From NCBI GenBank assembly GCA_963787895.1, contig CAWBEX010000008.1:62001-126000 (forward strand): a stretch of DNA of 64,000 nt, written 5' to 3'. The translations under genes and the position numbers were made by a program. Origin of the DNA: Anderseniella sp963787895 (GTDB taxonomy: Bacteria > Pseudomonadota > Alphaproteobacteria > Rhizobiales > Aestuariivirgaceae). Shown piece by piece: positions 1 to 9,207 of the stretch; position 1 is the first letter of the stretch; each line of letters opens with the position of its first letter. The notes beneath the pieces were generated by a model. It saw nothing but the letters and a program-made list of their open reading frames with translations, ran no database searches and was not told the DNA's origin.

Positions 1-858
1 CTTCTGCCATGACATCGAACGGTACAATACCGCCAGCACCATGCCCCCAAGAGACCCCATCGCTGCGGCTTCGGCAGGCGTTGCAAGGCCACCCAGGATC
101 GATCCCAGCACGAGCATTATAAGCACCGTGAGCGGAATAAAGTTGACAACAAGATCAGTATAAATTTTGGAGGTGGGCGGCACATCCTTCAAATCAGGCT
201 TGGGCGCCAGGCTGGGGTTTATGAGCACCCTGACGATAACATGCACAATGTACAAACTGGCCAGTAGCAAACCTGGGAAGACCGCTGCAGCGTAAAGCCG
301 CAAAGGCGACAGTTCGGCGATGGCCGCATAGACGATCAACATGATCGATGGCGGAATCAGGATGCCGAGAGTGCCGCCGGCACAGATGACACCTGAAGCA
401 AACTCCTTGTTGTAATTGGCGTTCGCCATGGCCGGAAAGGCCAGCAACCCCATCAGCGTCACAACCGCACCAACGATACCTGAAGCCGTCGAAAAGACCG
501 CACAGGTTATGAGCGCGGCAATCGCCATCGAGCCCGGCAGATTGCGCGCAGCCATCTGCAATGAGTAGAACAGCCGGTTGACGATATTGGCCCGTTCAAC
601 CACGTACCCCATGAACAGGAACAGCGGGATGGCCACCAGCGTATCGTTCTCCATCACCGAATAGGTGTTCTGGTTCAGCAGATAGAATATTTGGTTCTGG
701 AAGAAATCCGAAAACGACGTGATCGTGTCTGCACTGTAGTAGGCGTAGTACCCAAATCCGACACCCATCGCCACCAGGGTAAAGGCAATTGGAAAGCCCA
801 GCAGCACCAGAACGATGAACAGGGACAGCATCAGGATGGCGACTTCAGGATTGGTCAT
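1..858 (-). CDS. TRAP transporter large permease (DctM family), partial
   Basis: Large membrane subunit of a TRAP transporter, which forms the ion-driven translocation channel in the inner membrane. The frame is open for 286 codons from an ATG at 858 (GGAG lies about 11 nt upstream) and runs off the left edge. About the last third of the usual 430-470 residues is missing. The visible part is strongly hydrophobic, starts with an N-terminal helix rich in Leu/Val, and contains DctM-type Gly/Pro-rich segments such as GTLGILIPPSIMLIVYA. It lies 47 nt downstream of the small permease and forms one operon with it and the binding protein. Family assignment is firm; the substrate is not shown by this subunit. 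Confidence 0.92.
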   Translation of the reverse strand, partial: MTNPEVAILMLSLFIVLVLLGFPIAFTLVAMGVGFGYYAYYSADTITSFSDFFQNQIFYLLNQNTYSVMENDTLVAIPLFLFMGYVVERANIVNRLFYSLQMAARNLPGSMAIAALITCAVFSTASGIVGAVVTLMGLLAFPAMANANYNKEFASGVICAGGTLGILIPPSIMLIVYAAIAELSPLRLYAAAVFPGLLLASLYIVHVIVRVLINPSLAPKPDLKDVPPTSKIYTDLVVNFIPLTVLIMLVLGSILGGLATPAEAAAMGSLGGMVLAVLYRSMSWQK

Positions 859-905
859 ATCAGCTTAACTCCAGCGGCGTTGCCGCGAGTTGATGTTACC
901 GGATA

Positions 906-1481
906 TCAGGATTTACCGCTTGCCGGGCCGGCCTCGACAAGCAGGTCTTCGGTTTCGCGCACGTCTTCCAGCCGCTCTAGCCAGATGCCTTCACGCATTG
1001 CTTTCCAGCAACGCATGATCTCGGCGATGCCCTGCACGATCATCAGGAAGCCTGCCAGCGGAATGAGAGTCTTGAAGAAGTAGATCTGGATGCGAGCCGG
1101 TGAATTCCAGCTCACTTCTGCATAACGCCAGCTGTCACGCGCAATCTCTGCGCCAAACCAGAACAGCGCCAGCATGCCCGGGAAAAAGAACAGCAGGTAC
1201 AGCAGAAAGTCGAGTGTAGCTTGTGTCTTGACAGGCAACAGGCGGTACAGCACGTCACCGCGCACATGCGAGTCCTGGGCAAGAGCATAAGGCCCTGACA
1301 TGAGAAACAGGGCACCATACATCTGCACCATGATGTCAAAAGACCACACCGTAGGTGAATTCAATATGTAGCGGACGAAAACTTCATAGGAGACGCCAAA
1401 AGTGAGGATGAGAATGCACCACCCAAAAGCGCGCCCGACCCAAATGTTCAAACTCTCAATTGTATGAATGATTGACGTCAC
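906..1481 (-). CDS. TRAP transporter small permease (DctQ family)
   Basis: Small membrane subunit of the TRAP transporter, partner of the large permease. The 191-residue protein has four predicted membrane helices and the DctQ hallmark of a Trp/Asp-rich loop before helix 3 (around TVWSFDIMVQ). I start it at the GTG at 1481 because GGGGAGG sits 6 nt upstream; the longer frame from 1583 adds a Cys-rich leader unlike the family. It lies between the binding-protein gene and the large permease, all on minus, so one transcript is likely. Confidence 0.88.
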   Translation of the reverse strand: MTSIIHTIESLNIWVGRAFGWCILILTFGVSYEVFVRYILNSPTVWSFDIMVQMYGALFLMSGPYALAQDSHVRGDVLYRLLPVKTQATLDFLLYLLFFFPGMLALFWFGAEIARDSWRYAEVSWNSPARIQIYFFKTLIPLAGFLMIVQGIAEIMRCWKAMREGIWLERLEDVRETEDLLVEAGPASGKS

Positions 1482-1598
1482 AACAGGCCTCCCCAGGCAC
1501 AAGTCACATACAGCCAAGCTGCGCACATTTGCGCAACTCCACTCAAAGTTCGCCAATGGCAGTGCTCCGCCTGCCACTGGCAAGCGGAGCGTCGAATG

Positions 1599-2705
1599 CT
1601 ATCCGAAGTAGTGCTTGTAAGCCAGCTTGTAATCAGGCTGGTTCAGGTTGAGGTAACCCATCACATTTTTCGCATAAGTCTTCTGAGACTCGATAACCTT
1701 GGCGAAGAACGGATCTTCACCGGAGATACGCTCCACAACCTTGTCCCATGCACCAAGCTGGGCAGCCATCACCGAATCTGGTGTGCGATGCGCCTTGACG
1801 CCCTGCTCGGTGGTCAGCTTCACGAGGTCGTCAGCATAACGCTTGGTGTTGTTCCAGTAGAAGTTGGAGCTTTCAGCTTCTGAAGCATGTTTCAAGATGG
1901 CCTGGTGTTCGGCAGGCAGGGCCTCGAACATCTTCTTGTTGAAGGTGCACTCGAAGAATTCCTGCGACTGGTGGAACGAAGCCAGCATGTAGTCTTTGGC
2001 CACGTCCTGCATACCGAAGTCGCGGTCAGAGGTTGGGTTGTTGAACTCAGCCGCGTCAATCAGGCCAGACTTCATTGCAGGCTGGATTTCACCGCCTGGA
2101 AGCTGCACGACAGACATGCCCATTTCGAGCATCACGTCGGCAGCAAGGCCCACGGTGCGGTACTTGAGGCCGTTCATCTGGGCAGCGTCTGTAATTTCCT
2201 TCTTGAACCAACCGAGCGGCTGAGCCGGCATCGGTGAATTGAAGAACGACACGACGTTCAGGCCGAGTGAACCCATCAGCTCGTCAAACAGCTCCTGGCC
2301 ACCACCATAGTAGACCCAACCCAGCACTTCGTTGGACGACCAGCCGAAGCATGGACCGGTGCCGAATAGCGATGCGGTCTTGGACTTCGAATACCAGTAG
2401 GCAGGCACGTAGTGTGCAGCATCAAGCACGCCACGATGAACGGCGTCCTGCATCTGCGAAGTCTTTACAACCGAATCCACCGGCAGCAATTCGATCTTCA
2501 GATCCTTGCCGGACATTGCATTCACGCGGTTCACATAGGATTGAGCATTTTCAAGAAAGATACCGCCACCCCAGGCAGCCTGCATCTTGATGACCTTGCC
2601 CTCCGAACGCGCAATACTGGGGGCAGCCAAACCGGCGACAGTAGCCACGCCGGCGCCTGTCAGAAACTTGCGGCGCGATGCTGCCGCGGACATTGTTTTT
2701 TTCAT
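1599..2705 (-). CDS. TRAP transporter substrate-binding protein (DctP family, Tat-exported)
   Basis: Periplasmic binding protein that delivers substrate to the TRAP permease. It has 368 residues, usual for the family. The ATG at 2705 is preceded by GGGAGGAAATC; an upstream in-frame start would mask the signal. The N-terminus has a twin-arginine motif (R11-R12, RRKFLTGAG) and a hydrophobic stretch ending near residue 33, so Tat export is expected. Arg183 and Glu220 fall where DctP proteins bind the ligand carboxylate. The sequence is most like the TakP/DctP group that binds 2-oxo acids, which is an inference. The divergent 2-hydroxyacid dehydrogenase fits a 2-oxo or 2-hydroxy acid substrate, but this is not proven. 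Confidence 0.9.
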   Translation of the reverse strand: MKKTMSAAASRRKFLTGAGVATVAGLAAPSIARSEGKVIKMQAAWGGGIFLENAQSYVNRVNAMSGKDLKIELLPVDSVVKTSQMQDAVHRGVLDAAHYVPAYWYSKSKTASLFGTGPCFGWSSNEVLGWVYYGGGQELFDELMGSLGLNVVSFFNSPMPAQPLGWFKKEITDAAQMNGLKYRTVGLAADVMLEMGMSVVQLPGGEIQPAMKSGLIDAAEFNNPTSDRDFGMQDVAKDYMLASFHQSQEFFECTFNKKMFEALPAEHQAILKHASEAESSNFYWNNTKRYADDLVKLTTEQGVKAHRTPDSVMAAQLGAWDKVVERISGEDPFFAKVIESQKTYAKNVMGYLNLNQPDYKLAYKHYFG

Positions 2706-2956
2706 GATTTCCTCCCAAAGGTAGCCCTTAACATCAGAGCCAGACAATTTGGCCACCTACATTCAACTGAACAGGGGCACAAGTCATCATTTCACAGAAT
2801 GGGTGGAAGAGCCATATGCCCAACGGAAACTTTCCAACCGAACGCCTGCCAGCATTTCATGCGATTTCTGCAACACCCCTAGGCAACCCTTGATGCAAAG
2901 CACAATGTGCCGCAAGTTGGCGCGCAACAGAACCACCGGAAAAACAGGAACCATCA

Positions 2957-3910
2957 ATGGCCGACATTCTGCTTGTCTCGAACATGATGCCCCACATACA
3001 GCAAGCTCTCGAAGCAAGTCACACCCTGCACCGGCTGTATGAAGCCAGCGACCGCGATGCTTTCCTTGCCGGCATTGCTGACAGGATTGAAGCGATAGCC
3101 ACAATGGGCAAGGCCGATGCCGCGCTGATTGACGCGCTGCCCAACCTGAAGATCATCTCAAGCTTTGGCGTTGGGTATGACGGCGTAGATGCAGCCCATG
3201 CCGCTTCGAGAAACATCTTTGTCACCAACACACCTGACGTGCTCAACGATGATGTGTCCAACATGGCAGTCATGCTGATGCTGACATGCTCACGCCGGTT
3301 TGCTGAGTCGGAGCGCTACGCCCGCTCCGGACGCTGGCAAAACGAAGGAGATCCGCCGCTTGCGCGCGCAATCAAGTCACGACAGGTAGGCATTCTGGGG
3401 CTTGGCCGCATTGGCAAGGACATCGCCCGCAAGCTTGAAGTGTTCGGTTGCAAGATCTCCTACTACGGTCGCCACAAGCAGGACAATCAGCCCTACAGGT
3501 TCTATGACAACCTCGCCAGCATGGCGCGTGACGTCGAATTTCTCATTGCCATCTGCCCCGGCGGTGCGGAAACCCAAGGCATTGTAGGCGCTGAGGTACT
3601 TGAAGCATTGGGGCCGGACGGTACATTCATCAATGTTGCACGTGGTTCGGTACACGATGAAGCAGCCCTCATTGCTGCGCTCAAGTCGGGCAGCCTCGGT
3701 CATGCCGGGCTTGATGTGTTTGCCGCAGAACCGGCGATACCGGCCGAATTGCGCAACCTTGATAACGTCACACTGCAACCGCATCAGGGTTCGGCTACCG
3801 TGGAAACCCGCAAGGCGATGGGTGATCTGGTGGCCAGCAATCTGCTGGTCTGGTTTGAAGGCAAGCCACCTGTTACGCCTGTAGCCGAGTGTGCCCATCT
3901 GAAACGTTGA
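2957..3910 (+). CDS. D-2-hydroxyacid dehydrogenase (hydroxypyruvate/glyoxylate reductase type)
   Basis: Cytosolic NAD(P)-dependent oxidoreductase interconverting 2-oxo acids and D-2-hydroxy acids. It has 317 residues. The nucleotide-binding GLGRIG is at 148-153, followed at the end of strand 2 by GRHK, which favours NADP. The catalytic triad of the family is visible as Arg229 (NVARGS), Glu258 (AAEP) and His276 (QPHQGSA). It is divergent from the TRAP operon across 251 bp, and only 6 nt separate it from the methyltransferase downstream, so the two are probably cotranscribed. Hydroxypyruvate or glyoxylate reductase is the likeliest activity; exact substrate unknown. Confidence 0.88.
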   Translation: MADILLVSNMMPHIQQALEASHTLHRLYEASDRDAFLAGIADRIEAIATMGKADAALIDALPNLKIISSFGVGYDGVDAAHAASRNIFVTNTPDVLNDDVSNMAVMLMLTCSRRFAESERYARSGRWQNEGDPPLARAIKSRQVGILGLGRIGKDIARKLEVFGCKISYYGRHKQDNQPYRFYDNLASMARDVEFLIAICPGGAETQGIVGAEVLEALGPDGTFINVARGSVHDEAALIAALKSGSLGHAGLDVFAAEPAIPAELRNLDNVTLQPHQGSATVETRKAMGDLVASNLLVWFEGKPPVTPVAECAHLKR

Positions 3911-3916
3911 AACCCA

Positions 3917-5479
3917 ATGGCAGATCAAGAGACTTCGTGGACCCGCGGTTACCGCACAGACAGCGAGTACACTTTCGGCGTCTACCCGTTTCTCAATCCT
4001 GACAATCTCCTGTTGACTGTCGCGTTGCAGGGCATCAGGCCAGTTGCCGACATCGTATCGAGCGGTGCAAAGGATGGCCGCGCACTTGTGTACTGCGAAC
4101 TTGGCTGCGGACAGGGAATGACGCTCAACCTGATGGCAGCGAGAGATCCTGGCGGGGATTACTACGGCATCGACTACAACCCTGATCAGATCCGCAATGC
4201 CCAAAGCTTCGCCTCGGCCGCCGAAATCAGCAATGCCACTTTTTCCGAAGTGTCATTTGCAGACCTGGATGAATACGACATTCCAGACTGCGATGTGATC
4301 GTTATGCACGGCATATGGAGCTGGATTGATGTAACAATGCAAGACCACATCATCAGGTTCATCCAGCGCAAGCTCAAACCGGGCGGAGTGGTCTTCAGCA
4401 GTTACAACTGCGCCGTCGGCCGCTCCGCAGACATGCCAATGCGGCGGCTCTTTCTGGCAGCAGAGCGCGCATCAAGGCAGCAAGCCCGCACACCCAGATT
4501 GCGCGAGATGCTTGAGTTCACCACCTCTTGTGCTGAAGCCGGGGCAGAATACTTCGAAGCTCATCCCGCTTCATTGAAACGGCTCATGAAACTAGCTGAT
4601 CTTGAACCGGACTACATCGAGCACGAGTATCTGAACAGTTCATGGACCAACTATTTTCATGACGAGGTTGCAGCAACCATGCTCACGGCGCAGCTGGAGT
4701 TTGCCGGGTCGTGCGATATGGTCAACAACCGGCTTGAATTGGCGCTGCCCAGTGAAGCTATTGAGCTTGCCGGACGCATGTCCTGCCCATCTGATGTGGA
4801 ATTACTCAAGGACATCTGGATCAACAACACCTTCAGGAGGGACATTTTTGTTCGTGACCGCCAGGTGTTGCAACCCAAAGACCTCTGCAAACTGTTGAAC
4901 AAATTGTATTTCGCCATCTGCAAACCCCGCAAGGCTTGCATGTTGGACTTCGAGGTGTCGGGCGGATCAGTCAGGTTGCCGGACGTGCCTTACCGAGCGA
5001 TACTGGATGCGTTGGCAGATGGCCCCATGACCGGCGCCGGCATCGCCACCATTGCAGCAGGTAGCGCAGCGTCGATCACGTTGGATGAAATCATCAGCAC
5101 TCTTGTCGCGGCAGGCTATATCACACTTGCTCCAAACGCCTGTGCAGCAAGTCGCATCGCTGCATCTACATTGAAATTCGAACAAACGATGTTCGATCTT
5201 GTGGCTGCTCGGCACAATCGGTTTGTTGCTGTCATCCCGGGGCTTGGCCGAAGTGTGCAATTGTCCGCCATAAGCTACTTTTTCTGGATGGCGCGCAGGC
5301 ATAATGTCGAACATAGACTTACCTGGGTGTACGATCAGCTGACTGCATCGGGTCGCCACGTCATGCACGAAGGCAAACAGATTTCCGATAAGAACATGGC
5401 ATTGGAACTGCTCAAAATACTGGAGATCGCCTTCAACAATGAAATCCTGCCGTTAATGAGTCTGGGCCACAAGGCATAG
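3917..5479 (+). CDS. SAM-dependent methyltransferase with C-terminal methyltransferase-regulatory domain
   Basis: Predicted class I methyltransferase of 520 residues. The N-terminal catalytic domain (about 20-190) has the SAM-binding motif I ELGCGQGM near residue 57, an acidic residue at the end of strand 2 (YGIDYNP) and a motif IV-like region. The middle resembles the methyltransferase-regulatory domain (PF10119 type). The C-terminal tail follows the family pattern of a hydrophobic segment and a Gly-Lys turn. Substrate unknown. It follows the hydroxyacid dehydrogenase by 6 nt with a weak ribosome-binding site. Bases 5213-5364 recur as a degenerate copy at 13241-13392 (see findings). The length is normal for the family, so this copy is taken as the intact parent. 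Confidence 0.78.
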   Translation: MADQETSWTRGYRTDSEYTFGVYPFLNPDNLLLTVALQGIRPVADIVSSGAKDGRALVYCELGCGQGMTLNLMAARDPGGDYYGIDYNPDQIRNAQSFASAAEISNATFSEVSFADLDEYDIPDCDVIVMHGIWSWIDVTMQDHIIRFIQRKLKPGGVVFSSYNCAVGRSADMPMRRLFLAAERASRQQARTPRLREMLEFTTSCAEAGAEYFEAHPASLKRLMKLADLEPDYIEHEYLNSSWTNYFHDEVAATMLTAQLEFAGSCDMVNNRLELALPSEAIELAGRMSCPSDVELLKDIWINNTFRRDIFVRDRQVLQPKDLCKLLNKLYFAICKPRKACMLDFEVSGGSVRLPDVPYRAILDALADGPMTGAGIATIAAGSAASITLDEIISTLVAAGYITLAPNACAASRIAASTLKFEQTMFDLVAARHNRFVAVIPGLGRSVQLSAISYFFWMARRHNVEHRLTWVYDQLTASGRHVMHEGKQISDKNMALELLKILEIAFNNEILPLMSLGHKA

Positions 5480-5826
5480 ATCAGGTATCGACGAGTTGCA
5501 TTGTTCGAGCCGGAAGATTGGATCCGCAAGCATCCGGTTACACAGACCTGCAGCGATCGACACGCGGCTTCATTTCCACCAGCTAGCAGGCACGGCATTT
5601 CGGGCAGCCCCTTTGCTCAGTGGCTCGGTTTACGGCAATCATCCTTGCACTGGGGGTCGTAGGCTATTGTGAACATCTCGCGCAACGTCGAGACACACGG
5701 TCTGTTTGAAGAGGCGAGGCTCACGGTTAACACCTTTATCCCGGGTTGGCGCAGCTGCCGGGTGATCCACACTGGCCATACCTTCGTTTCCCAACGAGAA
5801 CCAATTGATCCGGACGACAGTTTGAC
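5480..5826. other. 347-bp intergenic region upstream of the FAD/DUF1365/Cfa operon
   Basis: No credible gene is present; the minus-strand frame at 5639-5971 has no family-like features and overlaps the next gene. The promoter of the downstream plus-strand operon must lie here. Two TGATCC hexamers occur (5763-5768 and 5806-5811), matching the known -35 box of RpoE/ChrR-type ECF promoters, but neither has a convincing -10 at the right distance. Confidence 0.5.
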
Positions 5827-7152
5827 ATGAAACCATTTTCAATTGCCGTGGTTGGCGGAGGCATCGCTGGCCTTTCAACGGCATGGCTGCTCTCCAAGTC
5901 GCACCGGGTGACCTTGATTGAAGCAGCCGATTATCTGGGCGGACACTCGAACACGATAGACATTGAGACACGATCTGGCAGGGTACCTGTCGATACCGGT
6001 TTCATTGTTTACAACCCTCCCAACTATCCGAACCTGACCGCGTTGTTCGACCATCTTGGTATCGCAACCAAACTCTCGCAGATGACCTTTTCTTTCTCGG
6101 CGGACCACGGGGAATACGAATACTCAGGCACGCGATTGGGCGGACTGTTTGGACAGGTGTCCAATGTAGCTAATCTCGCCCATTGGCGGCTGCTGAGCGA
6201 GTTGGCGCGGTTCTTCCGCGATGCCCGAAGTGATGCTCAAACACTGGCGGATAGCGTAACACTCACAGACTATCTCAATGACAGGGGTTACAGTCGACAT
6301 TTCATCGACAACCATCTTCTACCAATGGCAGCTGCCATCTGGTCTGCGCGGGCAAGCGATCTTGAGGCCTACCCGGCAAAAGCCTTTATCACGTTCTTCC
6401 ACAACCACGGCTTGCTACAGGCTACACGTCGTCCGCAATGGCGAACAGTTGATCAAGGCAGTCGCTCCTATGTCGCTCGAATGATCGAAGATGGCAACTT
6501 CGTGGTGCAGCGGACATCGCCGGTAGCGACTGTTGATCGGCGTCCGCATTGTGTTGAAATAGTTTTGGCCAATGGCCAAAGGCAGATTTTCGATCATGTG
6601 GTTCTTGCCTGTCATGCAGATCAGGCGTTGAGCATCCTCAACGATCCCACAGCTGCAGAATGCAAGGTTCTGGGTGCCTTCAACTACTCAAACAATGAGG
6701 CTGTCGTTCATACTGATGCCACAGCAATGCCGCGGCGAAGGCGGTTATGGTCGTCCTGGAACTATATCAAACAGACAAACGAGATCGAGAAACCTACGGT
6801 CACATACTGGATGAACAGCCTGCAAAGCCTTGATTGCGACGAGGACATATTTGTTTCACTCAACCCAGGCCAGAAGCCGAGCGGTGAGATTGCCCGCTTC
6901 AATTACACACATCCCCAGTTCGACGCCAATGCCTTGCGGGCGCAACGCGACTTGTGGAGTTTGCAGGCAGAACGGCGCACATGGTTCTGCGGCAGTTACT
7001 TTGGTTCTGGATTCCATGAAGATGCCCTGCAGAGCGGCTTGGCCGTTGCGGAGGAATTAGGTAGCGTGCGACGACCCTGGCAAGTCAGCAATGAAAGTGG
7101 TCGCATACATCTGCCAGCCATGGAGCAGCCGACCCGAATGGCGGCCGAATGA
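5827..7152 (+). CDS. FAD-dependent amine-oxidase-like oxidoreductase (COG2907 type)
   Basis: Predicted FAD-dependent oxidoreductase of 441 residues. It starts with a Rossmann dinucleotide-binding motif (VVGGGIAGLS, residues 8-17) and a following acidic strand end (LIEAADYLGGH), as in phytoene-desaturase/amine-oxidase flavoproteins. The C-terminal CGSYFGSGFHEDA segment is the second FAD-contact region. It opens a four-gene plus-strand operon; its TGA overlaps the ATG of the DUF1365 gene (ATGA). COG2907 + DUF1365 + Cfa-type methyltransferase is a recurring trio next to rpoE-chrR, and in Rhodobacter sphaeroides related genes belong to the singlet-oxygen regulon and have been tied to unusual (furan/methyl) fatty acids. 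A lipid-desaturating or oxidising role is an inference. Confidence 0.85.
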   Translation: MKPFSIAVVGGGIAGLSTAWLLSKSHRVTLIEAADYLGGHSNTIDIETRSGRVPVDTGFIVYNPPNYPNLTALFDHLGIATKLSQMTFSFSADHGEYEYSGTRLGGLFGQVSNVANLAHWRLLSELARFFRDARSDAQTLADSVTLTDYLNDRGYSRHFIDNHLLPMAAAIWSARASDLEAYPAKAFITFFHNHGLLQATRRPQWRTVDQGSRSYVARMIEDGNFVVQRTSPVATVDRRPHCVEIVLANGQRQIFDHVVLACHADQALSILNDPTAAECKVLGAFNYSNNEAVVHTDATAMPRRRRLWSSWNYIKQTNEIEKPTVTYWMNSLQSLDCDEDIFVSLNPGQKPSGEIARFNYTHPQFDANALRAQRDLWSLQAERRTWFCGSYFGSGFHEDALQSGLAVAEELGSVRRPWQVSNESGRIHLPAMEQPTRMAAE

Positions 7153-7943
7153 ACAGGTTGAAGTCAAAGCTGTGCCTTGGGACCGTTGGTCATCGCCGCT
7201 ACCGGCCGCGTCAGCATGTATTGTCTTACAATGTCTTTTCACTGTTGCTGGACCTTGATGAACTGGAAGCCGTTGATAGGACTTCTCGTCTGCTGTCTAT
7301 AAACCGCCTTGGAATCATGTCTTGGCGAGAGCGCGATCACGGGCTGGGCAACGAAACCGGCTTAAAGCAAGACATCAAGGACATGGTTCGGCAAAGTGGC
7401 CAGAAGTTACAGCCGACGAACATCAGCATACTGTGTTTTCCTCGAGTGCTAGGGTACGTCTTCAACCCGCTTACGACGTACTTCTGCCGCGATGCCTTCG
7501 GCAACCTTCAGACCATGGTGTATGAGGTCAACAACACCTTCGGCGGGCGGCATTTCTATGTCGTTCACGCTGGTGAGGCGGTAAACGGCACATATTTTCA
7601 TGCAGCCCAAAAGGCGTTCCATGTCTCGCCGTTCAACAAGGTTGAAGGCAACTACACCTTCCGCGTTTCCGGTGATGAAGACCTCATCACGATCGGCGTC
7701 AACCTGAAAGTGGATGGAAAGCCGCTACTCAATGCATATCATGCGGCCTGGCCGGAGCAGCTAACCAGCCGTGCTCTCATCGGAGCGCTCTGCACGATGC
7801 CATTGATGACGGTCAAGGTGATTGCTGGCATTCACTTCGAAGCCCTGCGGCTGTGGCTCAAAGGCTTGCGGATTACACGGCGCCCGGAACCACCAACAAT
7901 TTCTCCAGACAAAAAACGAATACAAACAGGCTTTCCAATATGA
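7149..7943 (+). CDS. DUF1365 family protein
   Basis: A 264-residue protein of the DUF1365 family, whose biochemical function is not established. Recognisable are the N-terminal Y-x-V-F-S-L-L-L-D-L-D-E segment, the LGYVFNPLTTYFCRD region and the later MKVSPFN-like patch (HVSPFNKVEGNY) typical of the family. It overlaps the FAD gene by ATGA and the methyltransferase by ATGA, so all three are translationally coupled. In other bacteria it accompanies the same two partners next to an RpoE-ChrR pair. The context supports work on membrane fatty acids, which is an inference. Confidence 0.85.
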   Translation: MNRLKSKLCLGTVGHRRYRPRQHVLSYNVFSLLLDLDELEAVDRTSRLLSINRLGIMSWRERDHGLGNETGLKQDIKDMVRQSGQKLQPTNISILCFPRVLGYVFNPLTTYFCRDAFGNLQTMVYEVNNTFGGRHFYVVHAGEAVNGTYFHAAQKAFHVSPFNKVEGNYTFRVSGDEDLITIGVNLKVDGKPLLNAYHAAWPEQLTSRALIGALCTMPLMTVKVIAGIHFEALRLWLKGLRITRRPEPPTISPDKKRIQTGFPI

Positions 7944-9172
7944 CTGAGGTAACCTTGCATTCAAAGTGCCCCCGCAAGGCACGCTTGTCTGCGGCCGAAC
8001 GCGTGATAACAGGCATCGGGTGGAAACTGATGCCCAAGGAGTTGTCAGGGTGTATTCGCATTGAATTGCCGAGTGGCATGGTAGTTACCGTGCAGGGTGA
8101 GAGGCCAGGACACTTCGCCGAACTGAAGGTCAACAGTTGGCAAGTATTGCGGCGCTCCATGCAGGCCGGGGTCAACGGCTTTGCAGAGAGCTACATGCGC
8201 GGTGAAGTCGAAAGCCCACACCTTGTTACATTGGTGCAGTTCTTTGCCACCAACCGAAAGCGCCTTCTGGCAAGTGGGGGGCGCCTGTTTTCTTCTCGAG
8301 TTTTCGACCGGTTTCGCCATCTGCGGCGCGCCAACACCCGCTCGGGAAGCCGGCGGAATATTGCCGCCCATTACGATCTGAGCAATGAATTCTTCTGCCT
8401 CTGGCTGGATGATACGATGACATATTCATCAGCTCTGTTCGGGTCATCCGAAACTTCTCTCAAAGCAGCACAAATCAACAAGTATGACCGGATTATTTCC
8501 GCGCTCGATTTGCCCCAAAGGGCAACAGTGCTGGAGGTTGGTTGTGGTTGGGGTGGCTTTGCGGCGCGGCTATTGGAAGGCTCTGAACATGCATACCGAG
8601 GAATATCGCTTTCTCGCGAGCAACTGCGCTACGCCCGGGCGCGGACAGATCTGGGAGGCGCCAGGTATCCACCGGTATTTGCCTACGAAGATTATCGCGA
8701 TCAGACCGGGCAATTCGATGCAATTGCATCCATAGAAATGTTCGAGGCTGTAGGCGAAGAGAACTGGCCGGAATATTTCCGTATGCTGCACGACCGGTTG
8801 AAGCCAGGCGGAACAGCTGTCATCCAGTCGATTACCATCGCACCTGAGCTTTTCGAGCGCTACCGGCTCCGGGCCGACTTCATCCAAACCTACATCTTTC
8901 CTGGCGGAATACTTCCGACGACACAGGAGATCGAAAAGCATGCTGGCAATGCCGGACTGACGGTTCAACACCTGGAATGTTTCGGACAAGATTATGCGCG
9001 AACCTTGCAAATCTGGCGTGAAAACTTCGAAGCCAACTGGCAAAAGGCCGCCGCACTTGGGTTCGACAACAGATTTCGGCGCATGTGGCGCTTTTATTTG
9101 GCGTACTGCGAGGGCGGATTCCGTGAAGGCCTGATCGACGTCGACATATTCAAATTCAACCGCGCAAGCTGA
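7940..9172 (+). CDS. Cfa-family SAM-dependent lipid methyltransferase
   Basis: Cyclopropane-fatty-acid-synthase-family enzyme of 410 residues, expected to methylate the double bond of a phospholipid acyl chain using SAM. SAM motif I reads EVGCGWGGFAARL. The family signatures HYDLSNEFFCLWLDDTMTYSS and IEMFEAVGEENW are present. The start at 7940 is an ATG overlapping the DUF1365 stop (ATGA); an upstream in-frame ATG at 7853 would lie deep inside DUF1365 and lacks homology. The context is the RpoE-ChrR cluster. Whether it makes a cyclopropane ring or a methylated intermediate (as in furan-fatty-acid synthesis) cannot be told from sequence. Confidence 0.88.
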   Translation: MTEVTLHSKCPRKARLSAAERVITGIGWKLMPKELSGCIRIELPSGMVVTVQGERPGHFAELKVNSWQVLRRSMQAGVNGFAESYMRGEVESPHLVTLVQFFATNRKRLLASGGRLFSSRVFDRFRHLRRANTRSGSRRNIAAHYDLSNEFFCLWLDDTMTYSSALFGSSETSLKAAQINKYDRIISALDLPQRATVLEVGCGWGGFAARLLEGSEHAYRGISLSREQLRYARARTDLGGARYPPVFAYEDYRDQTGQFDAIASIEMFEAVGEENWPEYFRMLHDRLKPGGTAVIQSITIAPELFERYRLRADFIQTYIFPGGILPTTQEIEKHAGNAGLTVQHLECFGQDYARTLQIWRENFEANWQKAAALGFDNRFRRMWRFYLAYCEGGFREGLIDVDIFKFNRAS

Positions 9173-9207
9173 GAGCATGCGCAGCACCTACAAACGAGAC
9201 CAGCAAG

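Noticed and set aside
3377..4204. 275-codon minus-strand frame opposite the hydroxyacid dehydrogenase and methyltransferase
   Set aside because: It is fully antisense to two well-supported genes and has no recognisable motif.
5763..5811. Two TGATCC hexamers as RpoE promoter -35 boxes for the lipid operon
   Set aside because: No TAAG-type -10 lies 17-19 nt downstream of either; the second would place its -10 inside the coding region.
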